64,000 nt of DNA from Cytophagales bacterium (GCA_013299045.1 JAAFJX010000013.1:55844-119843), one strand, 5' to 3'. Shown: positions 30,169-40,150, counted from the first letter of the stretch. Notes: generated by a model from the sequence alone, not told the origin. Program-made: numbers and translations.

Positions 30169-30720
30169 TCATTCCTCCTTCCGAACAATAGTAACAACAG
30201 GGCGCTTTTTAAAAGCCAAGCCCACAATAAGTGTAAACATAAGGCCAATACCCAAAAATTTAAAGGACTCGTGCTGTGCAATACTTGCGGCCGTAGTTTG
30301 TGCTAAATTGTCTTTGAGCGTTTGAGTTTCGGCAGCACCCAGTTCCTTGCCGAGTTCTTGCGCCGCACGGTTATAAAACTCAAAAAGCATGGCTTTGTGC
30401 GCCTCAAAAACAGGCTTATTTTGTTCAAAAAAAATGTAAACACCCAGCCCAAAAACCAAAGAGGCCGCTACCGTAGCCAGCAAACAAACCGTAAATGCTT
30501 CACGGACGCTTGCCATGCCGCTGTTTTTATACTCTCTAAAAATATAAACGCCGCCAGCAAAGCAACCAAAGAAAAATGGCAGAGTAAAAGCTAACTGAAA
30601 GCGCCCAAGCGGCATTTCGCCAAACAAATGCGTTATGAATATGCCAGAGAAGCATAAAAGTCCCAGCGAAAGCCCAGTAGCTGCGCCTATCCAAAGAATA
30701 TTTTTGGTTGTTGTGGTCAT
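30169..30720 (-). CDS. DUF4199-like integral membrane protein
   Basis: A 183-residue protein with four predicted helices: LWIGAATGLSLGLLCFSGIFI, a second at FQLAFTLPFFFGCFAGGVYIF, a third at VCLLATVAASLVFGLGVYIFF, and one near the C-terminus (FLGIGLMFTLIVGLAF). Layout and the AREY-like REYKNSGMASVREAF segment match DUF4199 proteins, which are abundant in Bacteroidota. Function unknown. Confidence 0.75.
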   Translation of the reverse strand: MTTTTKNILWIGAATGLSLGLLCFSGIFITHLFGEMPLGRFQLAFTLPFFFGCFAGGVYIFREYKNSGMASVREAFTVCLLATVAASLVFGLGVYIFFEQNKPVFEAHKAMLFEFYNRAAQELGKELGAAETQTLKDNLAQTTAASIAQHESFKFLGIGLMFTLIVGLAFKKRPVVTIVRKEE

Positions 30721-30856
30721 ATATTGCCTTTAAAATCAATTGTTTACACATAGACTCTGCGTAAATTCCATTATTCAGTCCGCAATTTATGAAATAGACG
30801 GTGTTTTGCTGAATTAAATGTTATTTTTATTGAATAAGTAACTGTAAAAAGTTAAT

Positions 30857-31080
30857 TAGTTGTCCCTTAAAAAGTACATTCAATAGATGTAAGCTAAATT
30901 TAAGGAGGATAGTTTACCTATTTTGGGAACACTTCAACGGTCTTTGATAAACTTCTCTTCTCTACTTTTTGCCTTGATGCAGAACTAAAGCGCGAGCTGA
31001 AAGTTCCGACTGTAGGGCATAGCAAAAAAATCAAGCCTCGCAAAAGGCCAATTTAGATGAAAAAACAAGCTTTTTCATCT
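30857..31080 (+). repeat. Dispersed ~200-bp repeat, copy B
   Basis: Second copy of the repeat at 4617-4834, starting TAGTTGTCCCTTAAAA and ending with the hairpin GATGAAAAA...TTTTTCATC. It stops exactly where the inverted repeat of the IS element begins (31081). So either the IS inserted at the tip of the terminal hairpin or this is the natural end of the repeat. The rest of the 30721-31080 gap shows nothing else. Confidence 0.75.
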
Positions 31081-32244
31081 GGCGACCTCTAAAAACTCTG
31101 ATTTTTTTTAATTACCTGATAATGATCATTTTTATGTGGTAAAAATAGGATTAAATATGAAAGAATTTAAACGCCCTCGTGCCTTAGGTTTGTTTGACTA
31201 AGATAGTCGTTTGCAGAAATTATCTCGTCTTGGCGACCCCTTAGATAGACTTTCAAAAGGAATTGATTTTGAGTTATTTAGAGATTTTTGACAACAAAAC
31301 TACAGCGTGAAGCCAAAGGGCCTGGCGGTCATAGGCCTTATCATTATGTATTGATGTTCAAGATATTAATACTGCAACGCTTTTATAATTTATCAGATGA
31401 CCAGGTAGAGTTCCAAATAAATGACCGTTTGAGCTTTATGCGTTTTCTGGATTTGACGATTTCAGACGATGTCCCCAGATAGCAAAACTGTTTGGTCATT
31501 TAAAGAACAACTTACTGAATTAGAAATAGTTGAATCTATTTTTAATCTTTTTTTATCTCATTTGGACGGGCTAGGCCTTATCGTCAGGGAAGGAAAAATT
31601 GTTGATGCTAGCTTTGTTGAAGCACCCATACAGCGGAATACGGAAGAGGAAAATAAGGCCATCAAAGCAGGTGAAATTCCTGAAACCTTCAGCCAAAACC
31701 CTCATAAACAGGCTCAGAAAGACACAGATGCACGTTGGACTAAAAAAGGGTCAAGGTTTTATTTTGGTTACAAAGACCATGTCAAAGTGGGTGTCCAAAG
31801 CAAATTTATCCTTAAGTATGTGGTAACAGAGGCGAGTGTACATGACTCACAACTACTTGATAATCTTTTAGATGAAACAGATAATGAGAAAGTATTTTAT
31901 GCTGATTCGTGTTGAGCATATTTTTGGTTTTATGGAAATGAGCATGAACGGAATGTACCTGTATCAAACCACGCACAAAAGAATAAAAGCGGCTATTGGT
32001 ACGATGAACTTGGTTTATAATATGTTCAGAAAAATTCAAATAACTGGCCTTTAAAAGCAGAACTCCGTCTTTTTTTGAACACAACAAAAGTTTAAAATAT
32101 TAATAATCAATAACTTAATTAAAAACATTGAATGACTAAAAAATAAGATTGAAAAGATTGATTTAAACCAAACCTCTTTGTCATAAAAAAAATCAAACAT
32201 GGGCAAAATGAATGCCTGCAAAATATTAGTTTTTAGAGGTGGCC
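31081..32244 (+). mobile_element. Dead IS5-family-like element, copy 1
   Basis: A 1164-bp element bounded by imperfect inverted repeats: GGCGACCTCTAAAAACT at the left and, read inward from the right end, GGCCACCTCTAAAAACT (16 of 17 identical). The same unit lies at 61889-63052 with only a handful of differences, mostly near the right end. No target-site duplication is visible (left flank ...CATCT, right flank TTATATTT). It ends about 47 bases upstream of the -7 box of the giant kinase gene. Confidence 0.88.
31157..32054 (+). pseudogene. IS5-like DDE transposase, multiply broken
   Basis: Remnant of a DDE transposase readable in pieces. It begins MKEFKRPRALGLFD at 31157, meets an in-frame TAA at 31199, then a TGA and frame change near 31290. 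It continues as LTTKLQREAKGPGGHRPYHY, shifts frame again near 31470, and resumes as PDSKTVWSFKEQL. It carries the first catalytic Asp (IVDASFVEAP) and second Asp (FYADS), then jumps directly to RVEHIFGF with the catalytic Glu. The stretch normally lying between second Asp and Glu is deleted. The C-terminus ends near 32054. No functional transposase can be made. Confidence 0.88.
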
Positions 32245-32290
32245 TTATATTTTTTTGGTTTAAGAATTGCTTATTTATCAAAGAATATTC

Positions 32291-32298
32291 TACTTTTG
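32291..32298 (+). promoter_or_regulatory. -7 box for the giant signalling gene
   Basis: TACTTTTG matches TAnnTTTG, with ATTG 21 bases upstream (32266-32269) as a weak -33. Transcription would begin almost at the ATG at 32304, giving a leaderless or nearly leaderless mRNA. This argues against the longer frame beginning at 32199 inside the IS end. Confidence 0.55.
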
Positions 32299-32303
32299 TG
32301 CAA

Positions 32304-35300
32304 ATGAGCAAGGAAAAATTACTTGATAGAGGCCAATTCACCGATGTTATTTTAACAGAAGATGAGTCTGGGCAACGCCAAATCCTCAAGATTTTGAGGC
32401 AGGAACACGGCAGCCAAGCGCAGGCCGGTCAGCTTTCTAATGAATACAAGATTACTAAAGACCTAAAAATAAAAGGTTTACGCCGTGCTTTGTCTTTTTC
32501 TAAGGCCAGTGGACGCACCACCCTCACCCTCGAGCACGTGGAAGGAGTATCCTTGTCTGCTTATTTCAAGGAAGCGACTTCTATACCCGACTTTCTGGAC
32601 TTCGCCATAAAAATTACAGAAACTATTGCCGAAATGCACCAAAAAGGGGTCATTCATAAGGATTTAAACCCTAACAATATTCTTTTCAATGTTCAAGAAA
32701 AGCGCCCCTATCTCATTGACTTTGGTATCGCTTCAAATTTTTCCTCTAAAAGCAGCCGTCATATCCGCGCCGATGCCCTTGAAGGCACGTTGGCCTACAT
32801 GGCCCCAGAGCAAACAGGACGCATCAATCGCATTATAGACCAGCGCAGCGATTTGTATTCATTGGGTATCACGTTTTATGAATTATTGACTCAGAAGCTG
32901 CCCTTCTATAGCAACGACCCTTCCGAGTTGGTACACGCTCATCTGGCGCAAACACCCCTTCCGCCTCAGAATCTAGCTCCCAAAATACCGATTATGCTCT
33001 CTGCTTTGGTGCAAAAACTCCTTGCCAAAAGTGCAGAAGAGAGATACCAATCCGCTTTTGGGCTTCTGCAAGACCTCAATCGCATTCAAAAAGACCACAA
33101 TCAGTTATTTGAACTGGCGCAAGACGATTTTACAGACACTTTCGTCCTCAAGCAAAAACTCTATGGCCGAGAGGACGAGTTGCGCAAGTTGATGAGCGCC
33201 TACACGGACGTATGCAATGGGCAAAGAAGATTTTTGAAAATTGCGGGCTACTCGGGTGCGGGCAAGTCTTCGCTTGTCCATGAAATTCATAAGCCCATCA
33301 CGGAGTCTAACGGGTATTTCATCGAAGGCAAATTTGACCAGTTCAAGCGCGATATACCCTATTTTGCATGGAAGCAAGCACTCAAAGAGCTAACAAGCTG
33401 GCTGCTTTCGGAAAAAGAAGAGCAGCTCAACCGCTGGGCTGCCCTTATCAAAGACGCTGTTAAGCCTAACGGCAAACTTCTGACAGACTTACTCCCGCAG
33501 CTTGAACTCATTATAGGCGCGCAAAGCAACTTCCCTCAAATGAATGCTGTAGAGTTTCAAACAGCTTTTAATCAAACTTTTATACAATTTTTGCGCATCA
33601 TTGCCAGACCTGAGCACCCGCTCGTTATCTTCATAGACGACGTACAGTGGGCTGATAGCGCCTCTTTGAACCTGATTAAAGCCATTCTACAAGCACCAGA
33701 TTGCCCTTACATTTTACTTATGGTGGCTTATCGCAGCAATGAAGTCCAGCCAAGTCACCCACTAGCATCTTTGTTTGCAGAGCTACAAAAAACAGATGAT
33801 GGAGGCGAAGAACTATTGCTTAACAACTTAATTAGCCGCGATGTAGAAGAGCTTTTACACGATGCACTTAGCCCGCATGATGCAGATTTAGAAGGGCTTA
33901 CAAATTTGGTCATGCAAAAAACACAGGGCAATGCTTTTTTTGTAACGCAATTTCTCAAAACGTTAGACGAGTCCAACCACTTGTATTTTGACCAAACCGA
34001 TAAGTGTTGGAAATGGAATTTATCCGATATTTTGAAGTTGGACATCACCGACAACGTGGTAGAATTGCTGATAAAAAAAATAGGCAAAATGCCTGATAAG
34101 ACACGTACTACACTCTCTGCTGGTGCTTGTTTCGGCAACAAGTTCGATTTGAATGTTCTGGCAAGTATTTTAAAACAGAGCACACAAGATTTGGAAGATT
34201 CACTTGACGAGGCTTTGCAGGAGCAGCTTGCTTTTAGGGCTAGTAATCAAGTAAAATTTGCGCACGACCGCATACAGCAGGCTTTTTACGAGGTTTGCAC
34301 ACAGGGCTTCCACCAACAAATGCACCTCCAAATTGGCACGGTTCTGCACGATGCCATTCCTGCCGAACAACGACAGGAGCGCGTTTTTGAGTACATAGAC
34401 CATTTAAACAAAGGCATTGATTTACTAAAGCCAGACCAAAAAATTTGGCTATTGGAGCTGAACTTGGCAGCTTCTAGGCGCGCCAAAAATGCTACTGCCT
34501 ACAAGGCTGCCCTAAATTATGCGCGCCTAGCCAATCAGCTTTTACCACCTGATGCTTGGCAGAGCACTTACGCCCTTGCTTTGCGCACCACGCAGAAGAT
34601 TGCTGAAATTTTATTACTCAAAGTGCGTTTTGAGGACTGTGAAAAAATTGTCAAAGAGGGCTTGAACTATACGAAGACCCTGCAAGATAAGATTCCTTTC
34701 TATGAGATTCAAATCAAAGCCTACATTGCGCAGAATAATCTCAAAGGTGCAGTAGAGTATGCGCGGCCTGTTCTGAAAAGTTTGGGTGTGGACTTACCAA
34801 CAAGTGCTAGTAAACTCAAAGTCGGCCTATCTTTGGTGGAAACAAAAATGGCGCTCATGGGTAAAAAGGGCGAAGATTTGCTCAATTTGCCACGTATGAC
34901 GGACTCTAACAAGCTGGCTGCTATGCGCATTATGACAAGCATTGACTTTGCGGTTTATGCTTCGCAAAAAGAGCTTTTTCCGCTACACATCATGCTACAG
35001 TTGCGCCTATCGCTCAAGTACGGCAACTGTCTTTATTCACCCATGGCTTATGCAACTTTTGGTGGTATTCTTTGCGGCGCGCTCAAACAAATAGAGGCGG
35101 GTTACGAGCTGGTGCAAACTGCCCTAAAAATGGTAGATTTGTTTGATGCCCGTGAGGTCAAAGCCATGACATACTACTCGGCGAGCGTTCTAACGCTGCA
35201 TTGGAAGGAACACCTATCCAAAACAGTTCAGTATCTGGAAACAGCCATTCAGCTTGGTCAAACCACCGGAGACTTGGAATTTGCCTCTTTGGCCTCTATC

Positions 35301-37541
35301 TCACACGCCTCTTTTGAAATGTGGGTCAGTACAGATTTGGCCGAGTCCCTTGAAAAAATAAAACAACACCGCCTCTTTATAACCAGCGTCAAGCAAGAAA
35401 GTATTTTGTACTTTACTGATATTTACCAGACTATGGCGCTTCTGCTTACAAGGCAGCAAGGAGCTGATGTTCAATTTAGAAGTGAATTTTTTGAGCCAGA
35501 GACCAAACTAGAGATTTTTCATCACACGAACAATGACACTCTTTTGGCTACTTATGCCTTCTACAGCACATTTACTTTGGTTTATTACAATGATTTTGAG
35601 CAAACACCCCCTTTGTTCAAAATGGGTTACAAGTACAGAGAGGGCTTGCTGGGTTTGTACTTTTTTGAATGCTTTGCCTGGCTAGAGGCTATGGTGGCTG
35701 TGAGCCGTGCCGAAAACGGGAAAATATCTTTGACAGAAGCAACCAGCATAGCCAAAAATAGCATTAAAGCCATCAAAGTAGCCGAAAAAGACGCACCCAT
35801 GAACTACGAGCATTTGCGCCACTCAGCAGAGGCAGAATTGGCTCGTGTTAAGCAAGATGCGGCTGGCGCATTGCGTTTGTACACGCAAGCTATTGAGCTG
35901 GCAGTCAAGAATAATTACCCTATTTTTGAAGCAAAAATCAGAGAACGCTTGGCAGAATTGTTACTGAGCCGAAAACAAATTGAAACAGGGGAGTTTCATC
36001 TCAAAAAAGCCTTTGAGGTGTACCAAAACCTCAATATGAAAGGCAAAACAACGGCAATGGAGCAAACTTATCCGTCCTTGTTAAGCGCTTTGCGTTCCGA
36101 TGCTACCAATGCCAACAAAATGGCCACCATAACCAGAGGCGCAACAGTTTTGCCTAATTCTGGTGGCAGCAATATGCTAGACCTGAACACGATTATTAAA
36201 GCCTCGCAAGTGCTTTCGGGCGAGGTAAATCGTTCAAGGCTTATAGAAAAATTAATGCAGTTGGTTTTAGAAAATGCAGGTGCAGAGCGCGGCTTACTGT
36301 TTTTGAATCAAGAGGGAGCGCTTTTGGCCGAGGCGGAGTCCGTATTGGGCGGCACCAAGCTCTTGCACAAAAAATTAAGCGAAGTGGGTGATGCCGCCTC
36401 AGAGCCTAAAGTGCCCGAAAGTTTGGTAAACTATGTATTTCGCGGCCAGCAAATGGTGCTGCTGGAAGATGCCGCCCACAAGGGACAGTTTACATCGCTG
36501 CCCTACATGAAGACGCACAAAACAAAGTCGGTGCTTTGTTTACCGCTTATCAATCAAGGCAAGGTATCGGGGGTGCTTTATTTAGAAAACAATCTTTCTA
36601 CAAATTTCTTTACGGCACAGCGCGTGGAGTTGCTCAATATGCTTTCTACGCAAATTGCCATTTCTTTGGAAAATGCCCTGCTCTATGAAAATTTGGAAGA
36701 AAAAGTCAAAGAACGGACGGCAGAGGTAATGAGCCAGCGCGCCGAGCTAGAGAAACAAAACCATAACATTACTGCTAGTATTAACTACGCCAAACGCATA
36801 CAGGAGGCTATGCTGCCACGCTTAGATGAGATAACAGGCGCAATTCCCAAAAACTTTGTTTACTTTAGGCCAAGAGACATCGTAAGCGGTGATTTTTACT
36901 GGTTTCATCACTTTGAAGACGTTTGTCTGATTGCGGCTGTAGATTGCACAGGGCATGGAGTTCCTGGTGCTTTCATGTCATTGATTGGCAATGACTTACT
37001 TCATGAGATTGTGGTGTCGCGCCGCATCGTAGAGCCTCATATCATTCTCAAAGAACTGCATTTTGGCGTTACAAACTCACTCAAACAAAAGGAAACAGAT
37101 AACCGAGACGGAATGGATATTGCATTATGCGCCCTTCATAAGAAACATCTCAATAGTAAAGAATATGACTATCTAACCTTTTCTGGCGCACATAATCCAT
37201 TCGTTTATATCCAAAACGGAATTTTGCAGCAAGTAAAAGGCAGCAACTTGTCTATCGGCGGACGGACTTTGCCTAATATGGTAGTAGAATTTGAGTCCAC
37301 GCGCATAGACCTCAATGTTCCTACAAGTTGTTACATTTTTTCGGACGGTTTCCAAGACCAATTCGGCGGCTCAGACGGTCGTAAGTTCATGATAAAACGC
37401 ATGAAAGGCATCTTTGAGCGTGTTCATGGGCAGACTCATGCAGAGCAGATGCACGTGCTTGATTCAGAAATACAAACATGGAAGGCCAACTATAAACAAA
37501 CAGATGATATTCTTGTTATTGGTTTTGAAGTAGGCGGATAA
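32304..37541 (+). CDS. Giant kinase-ATPase-TPR-GAF-SpoIIE signalling protein
   Basis: A 1745-residue cytoplasmic multidomain regulator. Order: Ser/Thr protein kinase (~1-265; HKDLNPNN at ~117-124, DFG at ~140, MAPEQ activation segment), AAA/NTPase module (Walker A GYSGAGKSS ~316, Walker B LVIFIDDVQWAD ~440-450), a long TPR-like helical region (~640-1260), a GAF domain (~1292-1462, ending FFTAQRVELLNMLSTQIAISLENA), a coiled coil, and a SpoIIE/PP2C phosphatase (~1515-1745; VSGDFYWF, AVDCTGHGVPGAF, QTDDILVIGFE). Kinase and phosphatase in one chain suggest a switch on a partner's phosphorylation state. Such proteins occur in Cytophagales and cyanobacteria. The first 35 codons of the open frame lie before the promoter and are excluded. 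Confidence 0.92.
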   Translation: MSKEKLLDRGQFTDVILTEDESGQRQILKILRQEHGSQAQAGQLSNEYKITKDLKIKGLRRALSFSKASGRTTLTLEHVEGVSLSAYFKEATSIPDFLDFAIKITETIAEMHQKGVIHKDLNPNNILFNVQEKRPYLIDFGIASNFSSKSSRHIRADALEGTLAYMAPEQTGRINRIIDQRSDLYSLGITFYELLTQKLPFYSNDPSELVHAHLAQTPLPPQNLAPKIPIMLSALVQKLLAKSAEERYQSAFGLLQDLNRIQKDHNQLFELAQDDFTDTFVLKQKLYGREDELRKLMSAYTDVCNGQRRFLKIAGYSGAGKSSLVHEIHKPITESNGYFIEGKFDQFKRDIPYFAWKQALKELTSWLLSEKEEQLNRWAALIKDAVKPNGKLLTDLLPQLELIIGAQSNFPQMNAVEFQTAFNQTFIQFLRIIARPEHPLVIFIDDVQWADSASLNLIKAILQAPDCPYILLMVAYRSNEVQPSHPLASLFAELQKTDDGGEELLLNNLISRDVEELLHDALSPHDADLEGLTNLVMQKTQGNAFFVTQFLKTLDESNHLYFDQTDKCWKWNLSDILKLDITDNVVELLIKKIGKMPDKTRTTLSAGACFGNKFDLNVLASILKQSTQDLEDSLDEALQEQLAFRASNQVKFAHDRIQQAFYEVCTQGFHQQMHLQIGTVLHDAIPAEQRQERVFEYIDHLNKGIDLLKPDQKIWLLELNLAASRRAKNATAYKAALNYARLANQLLPPDAWQSTYALALRTTQKIAEILLLKVRFEDCEKIVKEGLNYTKTLQDKIPFYEIQIKAYIAQNNLKGAVEYARPVLKSLGVDLPTSASKLKVGLSLVETKMALMGKKGEDLLNLPRMTDSNKLAAMRIMTSIDFAVYASQKELFPLHIMLQLRLSLKYGNCLYSPMAYATFGGILCGALKQIEAGYELVQTALKMVDLFDAREVKAMTYYSASVLTLHWKEHLSKTVQYLETAIQLGQTTGDLEFASLASISHASFEMWVSTDLAESLEKIKQHRLFITSVKQESILYFTDIYQTMALLLTRQQGADVQFRSEFFEPETKLEIFHHTNNDTLLATYAFYSTFTLVYYNDFEQTPPLFKMGYKYREGLLGLYFFECFAWLEAMVAVSRAENGKISLTEATSIAKNSIKAIKVAEKDAPMNYEHLRHSAEAELARVKQDAAGALRLYTQAIELAVKNNYPIFEAKIRERLAELLLSRKQIETGEFHLKKAFEVYQNLNMKGKTTAMEQTYPSLLSALRSDATNANKMATITRGATVLPNSGGSNMLDLNTIIKASQVLSGEVNRSRLIEKLMQLVLENAGAERGLLFLNQEGALLAEAESVLGGTKLLHKKLSEVGDAASEPKVPESLVNYVFRGQQMVLLEDAAHKGQFTSLPYMKTHKTKSVLCLPLINQGKVSGVLYLENNLSTNFFTAQRVELLNMLSTQIAISLENALLYENLEEKVKERTAEVMSQRAELEKQNHNITASINYAKRIQEAMLPRLDEITGAIPKNFVYFRPRDIVSGDFYWFHHFEDVCLIAAVDCTGHGVPGAFMSLIGNDLLHEIVVSRRIVEPHIILKELHFGVTNSLKQKETDNRDGMDIALCALHKKHLNSKEYDYLTFSGAHNPFVYIQNGILQQVKGSNLSIGGRTLPNMVVEFESTRIDLNVPTSCYIFSDGFQDQFGGSDGRKFMIKRMKGIFERVHGQTHAEQMHVLDSEIQTWKANYKQTDDILVIGFEVGG

Positions 37542-37560
37542 ATGCTTTATAGGAAGTAGC

Positions 37561-38130
37561 TTATTCTTCAAAAAGATTGTTGGCCACTGGTAATTTATCT
37601 AACTCAACTTGTGAGCCTTGATATTTTTTGCCCAAAAGTGTTTTGTTGTACTTTGGAGCATTTTTATACATCAGTTCACTGTTTTCTACCACTTGGTTAA
37701 AAAAATCATAGGCTTGGGTGTCCAACGATTCGCCAAATATGTTGTTTAAAATATTAGATTTCAGGACTATCCCAGTATCTATCGTAAAATCGTGGTCATC
37801 TGCCACTAGTTCAAAAGAAGTCATGAGTGCTTGCTTCTCATTGGCATAATATTTGGCGCTCAGGCGTGGTTCAAAACGAATTTCAATATTAGGAAAGGTC
37901 TTAAAAAAGATCAGGTCGTCGGCCTTGAAACTCTTTTGATAATGCCGATTGCGCTCACCAAAAACCACTACTACTTCCAGCTCTGGATAAATAACTTTGC
38001 TCTTGAGCAAATCCAAAAAGCGGTGATGAAGGTCTATACGCGGCGAAAGCAAAACTAGTTTTTGGGTAGCTTCGCTAATTAATTCGCTAATAGCGGCGTT
38101 CAAAGAGTTTCCTGTAAGCAATTTGGACAT
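37561..38130 (-). CDS. Degenerate phospholipase-D-like protein
   Basis: A 189-residue protein from the ATG at 38130 (MSKLLTGNSL). It opens with AISELISEATQKLVLLSPRIDLHHRFLDLL and later has LSAKYYANEKQALMTSFEL, which lines up with the HxKxxxxD half-motif region of PLD nucleases (typically LHAKYYANE...ITSMNL). The histidine is replaced by serine, and there is only one half-motif, so activity is doubtful. It lies convergent with the giant kinase gene. The 5' neighbour on the other strand is the agmatinase-family gene. Confidence 0.65.
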   Translation of the reverse strand: MSKLLTGNSLNAAISELISEATQKLVLLSPRIDLHHRFLDLLKSKVIYPELEVVVVFGERNRHYQKSFKADDLIFFKTFPNIEIRFEPRLSAKYYANEKQALMTSFELVADDHDFTIDTGIVLKSNILNNIFGESLDTQAYDFFNQVVENSELMYKNAPKYNKTLLGKKYQGSQVELDKLPVANNLFEE

Positions 38131-38348
38131 GGCGCAAAGGTGTTTGGGTAGGTAATAGGCACAAAATAAACGCAATTTATCAGAATGCAAAGGTGCGAAT
38201 TGATTATTTTTTTATGAGGCTCACGCGTGAATCTGCATGGTTTCAAAAAACGTATAGTTTTGGCTAGAAATAGCTTTGTTTAGAACTGATGAAGCATGGA
38301 CTTTCGGAAGAGTCTTAATATTTACGCTTGTTTTTCTCCTAGTTTGTG

Positions 38349-38356
38349 TAAATTTG
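38349..38356 (+). promoter_or_regulatory. -7 box for the agmatinase-family/wbqC operon
   Basis: TAAATTTG matches TAnnTTTG; CTTG at 38327-38330 is a short-spaced -33 candidate (18 bases). The leader to the ATG at 38385 would be about 24 bases. Confidence 0.55.
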
Positions 38357-38384
38357 CAGCGCATTTACCTAACTCATTTCTGCC

Positions 38385-39443
38385 ATGCAAAACTTTAACC
38401 CAAACGGAGTGGGCGTAAAAGGCTCTTTATTTGGCCTGCCATACAGCATAGAACAAGCCAGTACGGTATTGATTCCTGTGCCGTGGGAGGTTACAGTGTC
38501 CTATCAAGCAGGCTGTGCGGCGGGCATACAAGCCTTGGTTGATGCTTCGCCTCAGTTAGATTTGCTAGATGCCGACTTGCCCGAAGCCTGGAATTATGGC
38601 ATAGCCCTTGATGCACCCAAGCCTCAAATAGAAGCACTTAACGAGCAACTTAGGCCAATAGCAGCGCTCTATATTCAATGGGAAGAAAGCGGTAATGCGC
38701 CAGACAAGAGCATTCTACACTATAACAACAGCGAAGTAAAGGCTAAAGAAGTCCCGTCTATGGTTAATCAGGCTTCTAAACAAGTCAATATGCTTGTAAG
38801 GGAGCGAGCAGCGCAGTTGCTAGCCCAAGGCAAACTGGTTGGTGTGCTGGGCGGCGACCATAGCACCCCACTAGGGCTCATGCAGGCACTTGCCGAAAAG
38901 TATGCAGACTTTGGCATTTTGCAGATAGACGCACACGCCGACCTGCGCGTAGCGTATGAAAAATTTGAGTTTTCTCATGCGTCTATTATGTATAATGCAC
39001 TTAGAATAAGCGAAATATCTAAACTTGTGCAAGTAGGTATCCGCGACTATTGCGAGGACGAGTTTCATCTTATTCAGAATGCACAAAACCGTATCGTTAC
39101 TTTTTTTGACCGCGACTTAAAGTACGAGCAGTATAGTGGCACAACTTGGCACAACCAATGCCTCAAGATTATCCATACGCTGCCACAAAATGTCTATGTC
39201 AGTTTTGATATTGATGGGCTAGACCCTAAACTTTGCCCAAATACAGGTACGCCAGTAGCGGGTGGTTTTGAGTTTGCACAAACCAATTATTTGCTGAAGC
39301 TACTTGTAGAGTCTGGCCGCAAAATCATCGGTTTTGACCTTTGCGAAGTGGGGAATAATGAGTGGGACGGCAATGTTGGCGCACGTGTACTCTATAAACT
39401 CTGCAATTTGGCAAGGCTCTCTTGGCTAAATAACAAGCCTTAA
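38385..39443 (+). CDS. Agmatinase/formimidoylglutamase-family ureohydrolase
   Basis: A 352-residue binuclear manganese hydrolase of the arginase superfamily. Metal ligands are visible in GVLGGDHSTP, QIDAHADLR, and SFDIDGLDP, with a C-terminal Glu in GFDLCEVGNNEWD. Family members hydrolyse agmatine, arginine, or formimidoylglutamate; without hut or spe neighbours the substrate cannot be fixed. The N-terminus (~100 residues before the core) is longer than in classical agmatinases, as in other Bacteroidota members. wbqC follows 5 bases after the stop. Confidence 0.88.
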   Translation: MQNFNPNGVGVKGSLFGLPYSIEQASTVLIPVPWEVTVSYQAGCAAGIQALVDASPQLDLLDADLPEAWNYGIALDAPKPQIEALNEQLRPIAALYIQWEESGNAPDKSILHYNNSEVKAKEVPSMVNQASKQVNMLVRERAAQLLAQGKLVGVLGGDHSTPLGLMQALAEKYADFGILQIDAHADLRVAYEKFEFSHASIMYNALRISEISKLVQVGIRDYCEDEFHLIQNAQNRIVTFFDRDLKYEQYSGTTWHNQCLKIIHTLPQNVYVSFDIDGLDPKLCPNTGTPVAGGFEFAQTNYLLKLLVESGRKIIGFDLCEVGNNEWDGNVGARVLYKLCNLARLSWLNNKP

Positions 39444-40122
39444 GTTCTATGCAAATTGAGCGTATTCTGCTAGCTTCGCATTATCTACCATGTTTGGACT
39501 ATTGGGCTATTTGGCTTTATGCAGAAAAACACCAAAAACGCGTTTTTATTGAAACCAAAGAACATTACATCAAACAGACTTACCGAAACCGCTGCCGTAT
39601 TTTGCTCACTAACAGGCAGATTGATTTGGTAGTCCCTATTCTGCACACTGGCTCTGCTCAGCCCTTAGAAGAGGTCAGGCTTTGTTATAAGCAGAAGTGG
39701 CCACAGCAGCATTGGCAGAGTATTCGGAGTGCTTATGGCAAAACGCCCTTTTTTGAGCATTATAGCCCACTTTTTCAAGAGGTTTTGTTTCAAAAACATG
39801 AGCGACTTTTGAGCTTGAATGAAGCGATGCGCCAAGTTTGCTGTCAGATACTAGGGCTTGGCTCTGCCTGCGAGCCAACTGCTTTTTATGAAGCCGCGCC
39901 AGCCTATACGCATGATGCGCGTGCAAGCCTAAGCCCTAAAAAAGAGGCGCTTTTTGAGCATGAACCCTATTTACAGGCATTTGGAGCGGGCTTCAGCAAT
40001 AATTTAAGCATTCTAGACCTTATTTTTGCAGAGGGAAAGAATAGCACAAACTTTTTGGCAGAACTAGGATAAAAGCAAAATGTAGAAATCTGTATTTGAG
40101 GCAAGTTGGTGGAAAAACAACA
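39437..40122 (+). repeat. Source copy of a 686-bp duplication
   Basis: This segment, from the last codons of the ureohydrolase gene through wbqC to the foot of the shared terminator, recurs at 63050-63735. By eye I find only two differences (a C/T near 39541 and an A/G near 40043). The duplicate is therefore very young or under strong conversion. Confidence 0.92.
39449..40072 (+). CDS. WbqC-like protein
   Basis: A 207-residue protein of the WbqC-like family: N-terminal ILLASHYLPCLDYWAIWLYAEKH, then RNRCRILLTNRQIDLVVPI, YGKTPFFEHYSPLFQEVL, and terminal NLSILDLIFAEG. WbqC relatives occur in O-antigen and glycan gene clusters, and their activity is unresolved. In Bacteroidota many stand outside glycan clusters, as here. 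It is likely co-transcribed with the ureohydrolase gene (5-base gap). A second, almost identical copy lies at 63062-63685. Confidence 0.88.
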   Translation: MQIERILLASHYLPCLDYWAIWLYAEKHQKRVFIETKEHYIKQTYRNRCRILLTNRQIDLVVPILHTGSAQPLEEVRLCYKQKWPQQHWQSIRSAYGKTPFFEHYSPLFQEVLFQKHERLLSLNEAMRQVCCQILGLGSACEPTAFYEAAPAYTHDARASLSPKKEALFEHEPYLQAFGAGFSNNLSILDLIFAEGKNSTNFLAELG

Positions 40123-40150
40123 AAGGCTACTCCGAAGCGGAATAGCCTTT
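40122..40150. terminator. Bidirectional terminator between wbqC and dnaK
   Basis: AAAGGCTA-C-TCCG (40122-40134) pairs with CGGA-A-TAGCCTTT (40138-40150) with one mismatch and a 3-base loop. On the minus strand it is followed by a T-rich stretch, serving dnaK; on the plus strand it closes the wbqC operon. The duplicated wbqC copy at 63 kb breaks off exactly at the first base of this stem. Confidence 0.85.

Noticed and set aside
31469..31915. A separate 148-residue protein within the IS
   Set aside because: It is the middle piece of the frame-broken transposase, with matching pieces on both sides in other frames.
32199..32303. N-terminal extension of the giant kinase gene into the IS end
   Set aside because: The extension is encoded by the IS inverted repeat and contains the -7 box; the ATG at 32304 gives the natural start.
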